Below are positions 7,029 to 13,278 of a stretch of 16,965 nt of DNA, piece after piece (within the stretch, counting starts at the first letter, position 1; each line of letters starts with the position of its first letter). The stretch is from assembly GCA_030536565.1 (NCBI GenBank), contig JAUNPT010000028.1, positions 1 to 16,965 on the forward strand. Direction: 5' to 3'. The notes beneath the pieces were generated by a model, which saw only the letters and a program-made list of their open reading frames with translations, was not told the origin of the DNA and made no database searches. A program made the translations under genes and the position numbers. Origin of the DNA: Eubacteriales bacterium (lineage in GTDB: Bacteria > Bacillota > Clostridia > Lachnospirales > Lachnospiraceae).

Positions 7029-8390
7029 TTATTTAATAATATTTTCGATGTTGCGTAATCCATTTTCAGTTGTAATTACGATTACACGGTCACCTACCTG
7101 AATAGTGGAGCTTCCATTCGGCATGATTGTCTGGCCATTTCTGTTTATGCAGGCAATAAGAATATTTTTCTTTAATGGAAGCTGTTCAAGCGGTATATCA
7201 GTTATGTCAGAAACCAGATCGACATGAAATTCAAGGGCTTCAACCTTTCCTTCGATTATTCTGTAAAGAGTTTCTACGTTGCTTCCCACAGAGTTTTGCA
7301 TTGCACGCACATACTGCAGTATGTATTCAGCTGTAATGAATTTAGGATATATGAGGCTGCCTAAATGGAAATTATTAATAATTTCGTCAAATGAGATTCG
7401 ATTTATTTTTGTTATTATCTTGGCATTTGCTTCAGATGCCTGCTGTGCAAACAATGATAGAAAAATGTTGCCTTCATCAATACCAGTAAGTGAAACAAAA
7501 GATTCTGTATGGGTAATTCCTTCTTCATAAAGTATGTCCTGGTTAGTGGCGTCACCGTTGATTATAATTGCTTCTGGAAGCAGCTCGCTCAGCAGCTCAC
7601 AGCGGCTGCGGTCCTGTTCTATAATTTTAACGCTTATCCCCATTTTTATCAGCTGCTTTGCCAGATAGTAAGCTATAGTTCCTCCGCCAACAATAATAGT
7701 ATTTTTGACCTGATGTGTTTCAACACCAATTTCTTTAAAGAAATCTCTTGCCTGAGTAGGTGAGGCAATAATACTTAAAATATCTCCTTTTTGTAAGATA
7801 ACACTTCCGTTTGGAATTATAACCTCGCCGTTGCGCTCAATAGTGCAGACTAAAATTTCGGATTTTAATTTTTTGGACAGTTGGACAATGCTCATATCAT
7901 GAAGCATAGATCCATCAGCTATAATGAATTTCATAAGCTCCACCTGTCCCTTTGCAAATGTATCTATTTCAATTGCAGATGGAAAACGCATGATTCGGGA
8001 AATCTCAGTTGCAGCCGCATATTCGGGATTGATGATCATCGAAAGGCCGAGCTCTTCTTTAATAAATTCTGCTTCCTTACTGTATACCGGATTCCTAACT
8101 CTGGCAATAGTGCTGCAGTTGCCAGCTTTCTTGGCAAACAGGCAGCAGAGCAGATTCAATTCATCTGAAGTTGTAACTGCTATCAGTAAATCTGCATCGT
8201 CAACACCAGCTTCCTTTAAAACGGAATAGCTTACGCCATCACCTACAACACCCATTACATCATAATTGTTTGTGACATCATGTATGACGGTATTGTCCTT
8301 ATCAATTACAGTAACATCATGATTTTCCTTACTTAACTGTTCGGTAATAGTCCTTCCGACTTTACCGCATCCTACAATAATAATTTTCAT
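7029..8390 (-). CDS. trkA: TrkA, cytoplasmic nucleotide-binding subunit of potassium uptake
   Basis: TrkA forms the regulatory ring under the TrkH channel and senses nucleotides. The 453-residue length is that of the double-domain form: two tandem RCK units, each with a Rossmann N half and a C half. The first nucleotide-binding loop is GCGKVG (7-12), with an acidic residue ending the second strand (VIDKD, near residue 30). The second unit repeats the pattern as IIVGGGTIAYYLAKQL with IIEQD. RCK-C parts around residues 140-225 and 370-453 share the pattern IPNGSVILQKGD / MPNGSSTIQVGD. GAGG lies 5 nt before the ATG. A near-consensus promoter lies upstream. The predicted leader is only about 40 nt with a short hairpin (8408-8421), too short for the c-di-AMP riboswitch that controls some ktr genes. 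Confidence 0.95.
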   Translation of the reverse strand: MKIIIVGCGKVGRTITEQLSKENHDVTVIDKDNTVIHDVTNNYDVMGVVGDGVSYSVLKEAGVDDADLLIAVTTSDELNLLCCLFAKKAGNCSTIARVRNPVYSKEAEFIKEELGLSMIINPEYAAATEISRIMRFPSAIEIDTFAKGQVELMKFIIADGSMLHDMSIVQLSKKLKSEILVCTIERNGEVIIPNGSVILQKGDILSIIASPTQARDFFKEIGVETHQVKNTIIVGGGTIAYYLAKQLIKMGISVKIIEQDRSRCELLSELLPEAIIINGDATNQDILYEEGITHTESFVSLTGIDEGNIFLSLFAQQASEANAKIITKINRISFDEIINNFHLGSLIYPKFITAEYILQYVRAMQNSVGSNVETLYRIIEGKVEALEFHVDLVSDITDIPLEQLPLKKNILIACINRNGQTIMPNGSSTIQVGDRVIVITTENGLRNIENIIK

Positions 8391-8438
8391 AAGTACCTCT
8401 GATTAAACTGCATTATTGCAGTGATAATATTAACTTTT

Positions 8439-8467
8439 ATTATACTTAAAGAGATATAAATATTCAA
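8439..8467 (-). promoter_or_regulatory. Sigma-70-type promoter of the trkA-trkH-kinase-araD set
   Basis: Read on the minus strand, TTGAAT (8467-8462) and a perfect TATAAT (8444-8439) are separated by 17 bp. Transcription should start near 8432, giving a leader of about 40 nt that contains CTGCA/TGCAG arms (8408-8421) before the GAGG ribosome binding site. A second hairpin, TGCTGCCA/TGGCAGTA (8473-8480 and 8487-8494), sits just upstream of the -35 element and could be a regulator site; that role is speculation. Confidence 0.75.
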
Positions 8468-8556
8468 TATGCTGCTGCCATCGTTTTGGCAGTATTATTT
8501 AAAGGCTGCAATTACTGAAACTAAATAATAATTAAATATATAGTTATTCCAACGTA

Positions 8557-8605
8557 CATATGTTAAAATACGAATAATGATAATATCATGAAGCTATAAC
8601 ATATG
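8557..8605. repeat. Nested inverted repeat over the thiM promoter region
   Basis: CATATGTTA (8557-8565) and TAACATATG (8597-8605) are perfect nine-base inverted arms 31 bp apart. Between them, almost concentric, lies a smaller palindrome, TGATA-A-TATCA (8578-8588). The left outer arm overlaps the predicted extended -10 element of thiM. This arrangement could be an operator or an RNA structure, but the sequence is very AT-rich and chance is a real alternative. Confidence 0.5.
8561..8569 (+). promoter_or_regulatory. Likely extended -10 promoter element of thiM
   Basis: TGT-TAAAAT (8561-8569) matches an extended -10 (TGn plus a 5/6 match to TATAAT). The -35 candidate TAGTTA (8541-8546) is poor, at the correct 17 bp spacing. 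Another -10-like element, GATAAT (8579-8584), follows without a good -35. No TPP riboswitch core (CUGAGA and ACCUGAU-type segments) is visible between this site and thiM. Confidence 0.45.
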
Positions 8606-8646
8606 GAATGCAAGACTAAAACAGATATTGCATGGAAAGGAAAATG

Positions 8647-9501
8647 ATGAAAAAATTTTTAAAAAATGTAAGAAAAATAGAACCATTAGTTCATAATATT
8701 ACTAACTATGTAACTGTAAATGATGTCGCAAATGTGATTCTGGCATGCGGAGCCAGTCCGATTATGGCGGATGATATTGGTGAAGCTGCTGAAATTACAA
8801 GTATATGCGGCGGCCTGAATATTAATATAGGAACACTTAATCAGAATACTATACCGTCTATGGTGGCAGCAGGGAAAAAATCAAATGAGCTGGGGCACAT
8901 AGTTGTGCTTGACCCGGTTGGAGCAGGAGCAAGTAAGTTAAGAACTGACACTGCCAATATGCTTTTAAAGGAAGTCCATTTTGATGCCATAAGAGGTAAT
9001 ATATCAGAAATCAAGACATTAATGGCGGGTTATGTGCCTGAGGGATATGACTGTAAAGAAGATGGTGTTTTACAGACTAAGGGGGTGGACGCTAATGTGG
9101 CTGATAAGATTACAGAGCAGAATCTTGATGAAACAATCAACAAGGTTAAAGCTTTTTCAAGGGCGGCTGGAAGTATTATTGCAATAACAGGTGAGATTGA
9201 TTTGGTTACTGATGGAAATGAATGTTATGTAATTCGTAACGGAAGAAAGGAAATGAGTAAAATTACTGGAACTGGCTGCCAGCTTTCGGGAATGCTTACA
9301 GCTTTTTTAATAGCAAATCCAGATAATAAGCTTGGGGCAGCAGCTGCTGCTGTTTGTACAATGGGACTTGCAGGAGAAATTGCATGGAAGGGACTTCGCA
9401 GGAAAGATGGTAATTCTACATACAGAAATGCAATTATTGACGCAATTTATAACATGGACGGAAAAGCCCTTGAGGAGGGTGCAAGGTTTGAAGTTAAATA
9501 A
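8647..9501 (+). CDS. thiM: Hydroxyethylthiazole kinase ThiM
   Basis: ThiM phosphorylates 4-methyl-5-(2-hydroxyethyl)thiazole with ATP, the salvage route to the thiazole half of thiamine. With the ATG at 8647 the protein has 284 residues, normal for the family. Conserved segments are PLVHNITNYVTVNDVAN (13-29), GASPIMAD (35-42), LNINIGTL (57-64), VLDPVGAGAS (87-96), RGNISEI (116-122) and the active-site TGTGCQLSG (207-215) with Cys211. I chose 8647 because GGAAAGG (8634-8640) lies 6 nt upstream. The ATG at 8644 would be too close and the one at 8632 overlaps the ribosome binding site. It stands alone: thiE and thiD, which often sit beside it, are absent, and no TPP riboswitch is seen. It diverges from trkA, and gltX follows with its own promoter. 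Confidence 0.95.
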   Translation: MKKFLKNVRKIEPLVHNITNYVTVNDVANVILACGASPIMADDIGEAAEITSICGGLNINIGTLNQNTIPSMVAAGKKSNELGHIVVLDPVGAGASKLRTDTANMLLKEVHFDAIRGNISEIKTLMAGYVPEGYDCKEDGVLQTKGVDANVADKITEQNLDETINKVKAFSRAAGSIIAITGEIDLVTDGNECYVIRNGRKEMSKITGTGCQLSGMLTAFLIANPDNKLGAAAAAVCTMGLAGEIAWKGLRRKDGNSTYRNAIIDAIYNMDGKALEEGARFEVK

Positions 9502-9518
9502 GCTTGATATAGTTTTTA

Positions 9519-9547
9519 TTGAAAAATAAATAAAAGATGTGTAAAAT
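9519..9547 (+). promoter_or_regulatory. Promoter of gltX
   Basis: TTGAAA (9519-9524) and TAAAAT (9542-9547) are each a 5/6 match to consensus and are separated by exactly 17 bp. Transcription should start near 9554, giving a leader of about 60 nt. I see no T-box or terminator in this leader. No clear thiM terminator precedes the promoter, so some read-through from thiM is possible. Confidence 0.65.
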
Positions 9548-9616
9548 ATACAGGAGTGTGCAGAAATAACATTTATATGAAAATTACTGCAATAAGAAAT
9601 AGAAGTGGAGAAAACA

Positions 9617-11272
9617 ATGGATAATCAAAAATTAGCAGATTTATTATTTCCAGAAGTGGTAAATACGCCTGAATACTATGAGGAAAAGTTCCCATATAGA
9701 AAGCTGCCCAATAAGGCAGAGGTGACACGTATGGCACCAAGCCCAACCGGTTTTATTCATCTTGGAAACCTTTACAGTGCATTGGCAGATGAAAGGATTG
9801 CACATAGAAATGGCGGCGTGTTCTATTTAAGAATTGAGGATACAGATGAGAAACGTAAGGTTGATGGTGCAGTTGAGATAATTATTGATGTATTGCGTTA
9901 TTTTGACATTGAATTTGATGAGGGAGCCGGGTTTGATGATTCGGCACCACAGAACGCATATGGCCCATATTTCCAGAGACAGAGAGTGGAAATATATCAC
10001 ACATATGCAAAGAGCCTGGTTGAGAGAGGGCTTGCATACCCTTGCTTTTGTTCAGAGGAAACTCTTGAAGCAGTTCATGCCAAGCAGGAGGCTGACAAGG
10101 TTCTTACAGGATATTATGGTGAATATGCAGTCTGCCGTAATCTGTCATATGAAGAAATTAAAGAAAATATTAAGGCAGGAAAGCCTTATGTATTAAGGCT
10201 TCGTTCACAGGGAAGCCCTGAAAAGGAAATTACATTTGTAGACAGTATAAAGGGAGAGATTAAACTGCCAGAAAACATTCATGATATTGTCCTTTTAAAG
10301 AAAGATGGTATTCCAACATATCATTTTGCACATGCAATTGATGACCATTTAATGAGGACTACAACTGTTGTAAGAGGCGGTGAATGGCTTGCGTCGGCTC
10401 CAATTCACTATGAGCTGTTTAACGTATTAGGCTTTAAGCTGCCAGCTTATGCACATACAGCACATTTGATGAAGTTTGATGAAGAAACTGGTGGAAAGAG
10501 AAAGCTTTCTAAGAGAAAGGATCCGGAGCTTTCACTGGATTACTATAGAAAAGATGGATATCACCCTTATTGCATGAAGGTGTATCTTATGACTCTGCTT
10601 AATTCAAACTTTGAGGAATGGCATGAGAAATTCCCGGATAAGAATATCAACGAGTTTCCATTTACGGTGGAAAAGATGAGCCAGTCAGGTGCATTATTTG
10701 ATAAAGACAAGCTCCATAACATTTGTAAAAATGAATTATCAAAGCTTTCAGAGGAAGAACTTTATATATTCCTTTATGACTGGGCAAAGGAGAATGAGCC
10801 GCAAAAGGCGGAGCTATGGTTTGCGGATAAGGAGAAAATGCTGCAAATCCTTCGTTTATATATGGGCGTTGGTGCCAAGAGAAGACGAAAGGATTTTATG
10901 TATGCCAAGCAGGTATTTGAAATGATTGGTTACTTCTTTGATATGGAGCAGGAAGCAAAAAAAGATGAATTTAAGCAAAATAAAGAAACTGTAGCTGCAA
11001 TTTTGAATGAATATCTATCTATGTATAATCATGAAGATGATAATTCAGAATGGTTTAATAAGTTAAAGGCAATTGCTGATAAATATGGTTTTGCGTCAGA
11101 TATGAAGGCATACAAAGCAAATCCAGAAAACTTCAAAGGAAGTGTATCCGATATTGCGGAAATTGTACGTATTGCAGTAACAGGGCGCGCGAACACACCA
11201 GATTTGTGGACAATCGTTCATATTATGGGTGAAGCGCAGATGAAGGAAAGAATACAGGCAGCCATTGACTAA
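9617..11272 (+). CDS. gltX: Glutamyl-tRNA synthetase, long divergent form
   Basis: This class I synthetase charges tRNA-Glu with glutamate. Using the ATG at 9617 it has 551 residues, longer than the usual 470-500. The ATG is preferred over the in-frame GTG at 9605 because GTGGAG (9605-9610) is the ribosome binding site 6 nt before it. The HIGH-type signature PSPTGFIHLGN (41-51) is displaced by about 36 extra N-terminal residues and reads HLGN. The LRIEDTD motif (71-77) follows, and the KMSKS-type signature is KLSKR (296-300). YPCFCSEE (141-148) is the region that binds zinc in some family members. The C-terminal part shows the anticodon-binding domain pattern, ending in RANTPDLWTIVHIMG. Family membership is secure; whether it charges only tRNA-Glu or also tRNA-Gln cannot be read here. 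Confidence 0.9.
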   Translation: MDNQKLADLLFPEVVNTPEYYEEKFPYRKLPNKAEVTRMAPSPTGFIHLGNLYSALADERIAHRNGGVFYLRIEDTDEKRKVDGAVEIIIDVLRYFDIEFDEGAGFDDSAPQNAYGPYFQRQRVEIYHTYAKSLVERGLAYPCFCSEETLEAVHAKQEADKVLTGYYGEYAVCRNLSYEEIKENIKAGKPYVLRLRSQGSPEKEITFVDSIKGEIKLPENIHDIVLLKKDGIPTYHFAHAIDDHLMRTTTVVRGGEWLASAPIHYELFNVLGFKLPAYAHTAHLMKFDEETGGKRKLSKRKDPELSLDYYRKDGYHPYCMKVYLMTLLNSNFEEWHEKFPDKNINEFPFTVEKMSQSGALFDKDKLHNICKNELSKLSEEELYIFLYDWAKENEPQKAELWFADKEKMLQILRLYMGVGAKRRRKDFMYAKQVFEMIGYFFDMEQEAKKDEFKQNKETVAAILNEYLSMYNHEDDNSEWFNKLKAIADKYGFASDMKAYKANPENFKGSVSDIAEIVRIAVTGRANTPDLWTIVHIMGEAQMKERIQAAID

Positions 11273-11303
11273 TTGTTAACAGGGAATGACTAATTATTAA
11301 CAG
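11266..11303. repeat. Imperfect 17-bp direct repeat at the gltX stop codon
   Basis: TGACTAATTGTTAACAG (11266-11282) recurs as TGACTAATTATTAACAG (11287-11303): one mismatch in 17 and a period of 21 bp, close to two helical turns. The first copy contains the gltX TAA stop and the palindrome TGTTAACA. Both copies lie upstream of the predicted hydrogenase promoter, centred near -89 and -68 from its start. They may be regulator sites or a small tandem duplication. Confidence 0.6.
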
Positions 11304-11327
11304 CGTATGTCTATAAATTAACTATTC

Positions 11328-11356
11328 TTGTAATCTGTAAAAATATCACATATAAT
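11328..11356 (+). promoter_or_regulatory. Promoter of the hydrogenase operon
   Basis: TTGTAA (11328-11333, 4/6 match) and a perfect TATAAT (11351-11356) are spaced by 17 bp. The predicted start near 11363 places the 41-nt stem-loop 11366-11406 at the very 5' end of the transcript, about 40 nt before the start codon of the first gene. Confidence 0.65.
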
Positions 11357-11365
11357 ACCAATGCA

Positions 11366-11406
11366 CAAAGAATCAGTATCAATTATTAGTTGATGCTGAT
11401 TCTTTG
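11366..11406 (+). terminator. Long stem-loop: gltX terminator or hydrogenase leader hairpin
   Basis: CAAAGAATCAG (11366-11376) pairs with CTGATTCTTTG (11396-11406). The stem continues through one G-U pair and ATCAA/TTGAT, giving about 17 pairs and a seven-base loop (11383-11389). The trailing sequence is not a clean T run. It can end gltX transcripts. It also begins only about three bases after the predicted hydrogenase transcription start, so it could equally be a 5' stabilising hairpin or an attenuator. Confidence 0.65.
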
Positions 11407-11445
11407 TAAATAATTTGTTATGAATAATTATGAGAAAGGAAATTT

Positions 11446-13278
11446 ATGAGTAGATTAGAAATCCCAACACCGGGACAGGCACAGCTTGTTGTTGAAGGCT
11501 TATATAAGGATCTTGAGCGCAGAATTGAATCAAGTCCTCCCGGCTTATGTCCTGTAGATATTACAAGAGCATTTTTGGAGCTATGTCATGCACAGACCTG
11601 CGGTAAATGTACACCATGCCGTGTAGGATTATGGCAGCTTAAAAATATGCTGACCGATGTTATGAATGGTACAGCCACAATGGAGGCTCTTGACGAAATG
11701 GAAGCACTTGCCAAGTCAATTATAGATTCGGCTGACTGTGCAATCGGCTATGAGGCGGCAGAGATGGTATATAAGAGTCTTGCGGGCTGTCGTGATGACT
11801 ATGAGGAGCATATTCGTCAGGGAAGATGCATCTGCCAGTCAAAGCAGCCAGTCCCTTGTGTGGCATTATGTCCTGCAAGCGTGGATATACCTGGTTATGT
11901 GGCACTGGTTGGAGAAGGAAGATATGCAGATGCAATTAAGCTTATTCGTAAGGATAATCCATTTCCTACAACCTGTGGATTTATATGTGAGCATCCATGT
12001 GAGGCAAGATGCCGGCGTAATATAGTAGATGATGCTGTTAATATACGCGGGCTGAAAAGAGTAGCAGCAGATTATGCAGGAGAAGTTGACCCGCCGGCAT
12101 GTGCTCCATCAACAGGTAAAAAAATTGCTGTAGTTGGCGGCGGTCCGGGTGGTTTATCAGCAGCTTATTATTTACAGCTTATGGGTCATCAGGTAACTGT
12201 ATATGAAATGCTTCCAAAGCTTGGAGGTATGCTCAGATATGGAATCCCAAATTACCGCCTGCCTAAGGACAGGCTCGACGATGATATAAATGCAATATTA
12301 AAGACAGGCATCAATGTAGAATATGGAAAAAGAATTGGCAAGGATATGACAATTCAGAGCTTAAGACAGGAATATGATGCAGTACTTATTACAATAGGTG
12401 CAAGTACGGATAAGAAGCTTGGAATTGAAGGCGAACAGTCAGAAGGTGTTATTTCAGCTGTACAATTTTTGCGTGATGTTGGTAAAAATATCAATCCTGA
12501 CCTTACAGGGCAGGAGGTAGCTGTTATTGGAGGTGGGAATGTATCCATGGATGCAGTCCGTACAGCAAGGAGGCTTGGTGCAAAAAAAGTAAGCATAATA
12601 TACCGCAGAAGAGTTGCTGATATGACAGCACTTCCAGCAGAAATAGAGAGTGCGGCTGCGGAAGGAGTAGAACTTCTTACACTTATGGCCCCTTCTAAGA
12701 TTGAGGCAGATGATAACGGACATGTAAAGGGGGTTTATGCAACTCCTCAGATGATTAGTAAAATTAAGGACGGCAGGGCAAGTGTTAAAGCTACAGGGGA
12801 GAAAGACGTATTTATTCCATGTCAGACACTTATAGTTGCTATTGGACAGGATATTGAATATCAGCATTTTGAAGAAGCTGGGGTTCCGGTTAAGAGAGGT
12901 AAGATTATAACAGAAAAATATGGTGGATTTGATAACATTCCTGGAGTATTCGCAGGTGGTGACTGTGCCTCCGGCCCTGCATCAGTTATTAAGGCAATTG
13001 CAGCGGCTAAGGTTGTAGCAGCTAATATTGATGAGTATTTAGGATTCAGGCATACGATTTTTTGTGATGTCGAAATACCTGCCGCAAGATTAGATGACCG
13101 CCCAAGCTGCGGAAGGGTAAATATGACAGAGCGTGAGGCAGGGGTTCGTGTATGTGACTTTGAGGGTGTTGAGCATTGCATGACACAGGCAGAGGCAAAG
13201 CAGGAAGCAAGCAGATGCCTGCGCTGTGACCACTTTGGTTACGGAATATTTAAAGGAGGCCGAAAGAACAGATGGTAA
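11446..13278 (+). CDS. NuoF-type Fe-S domain fused to GltD-like FAD/NADPH oxidoreductase, hydrogenase partner
   Basis: The 610-residue protein is a fusion. Residues 35-118 match the C-terminal [4Fe-4S] domain of NuoF/HydB: CGKCTPC gives Cys52, 55 and 58, with Cys98 in SADCAIG. The flavin- and NADH-binding parts of NuoF/HydB are missing. Residues 125-560 match GltD, the small subunit of NADPH-dependent glutamate synthase: paired cysteines at 128, 130, 138, 142 and 177, 181, 185, 189 for [4Fe-4S] clusters, GGGPGG (231-236) for FAD, and GGGNVSMDAVRTARR (362-376) with YRRR (386-389) for the pyridine nucleotide, a pattern that favours NADPH. A CLRC pair lies near the C terminus. AAAGGA precedes the ATG by 5 nt. 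The stop overlaps the hydrogenase ATG by 7 bp, so it is probably the NADPH-linked diaphorase subunit of that enzyme. Sporomusa-type Nfn also combines HydB- and GltD-like parts. Confidence 0.88.
   Translation: MSRLEIPTPGQAQLVVEGLYKDLERRIESSPPGLCPVDITRAFLELCHAQTCGKCTPCRVGLWQLKNMLTDVMNGTATMEALDEMEALAKSIIDSADCAIGYEAAEMVYKSLAGCRDDYEEHIRQGRCICQSKQPVPCVALCPASVDIPGYVALVGEGRYADAIKLIRKDNPFPTTCGFICEHPCEARCRRNIVDDAVNIRGLKRVAADYAGEVDPPACAPSTGKKIAVVGGGPGGLSAAYYLQLMGHQVTVYEMLPKLGGMLRYGIPNYRLPKDRLDDDINAILKTGINVEYGKRIGKDMTIQSLRQEYDAVLITIGASTDKKLGIEGEQSEGVISAVQFLRDVGKNINPDLTGQEVAVIGGGNVSMDAVRTARRLGAKKVSIIYRRRVADMTALPAEIESAAAEGVELLTLMAPSKIEADDNGHVKGVYATPQMISKIKDGRASVKATGEKDVFIPCQTLIVAIGQDIEYQHFEEAGVPVKRGKIITEKYGGFDNIPGVFAGGDCASGPASVIKAIAAAKVVAANIDEYLGFRHTIFCDVEIPAARLDDRPSCGRVNMTEREAGVRVCDFEGVEHCMTQAEAKQEASRCLRCDHFGYGIFKGGRKNRW

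Noticed and set aside
8391..8646. TPP or c-di-AMP riboswitch in the trkA-thiM intergenic region
   Set aside because: The TPP core segments are not seen on the thiM side, and the trkA leader is too short for a c-di-AMP riboswitch.
9577..9624. Fifteen-codon ORF in the gltX leader overlapping the gltX start
   Set aside because: The only AGGAG is about 20 nt upstream, too far; no coding character.
11271..11303. Possible Rex operator upstream of the hydrogenase operon
   Set aside because: TTGTTAA is present once but the inverted half-site at the required spacing is not; recorded only as a direct repeat.
11420..11449. Nine-codon ORF ending in ATGA over the start of the NuoF-GltD fusion gene
   Set aside because: No ribosome binding site before its ATG; the AAAGGA inside it serves the real gene.
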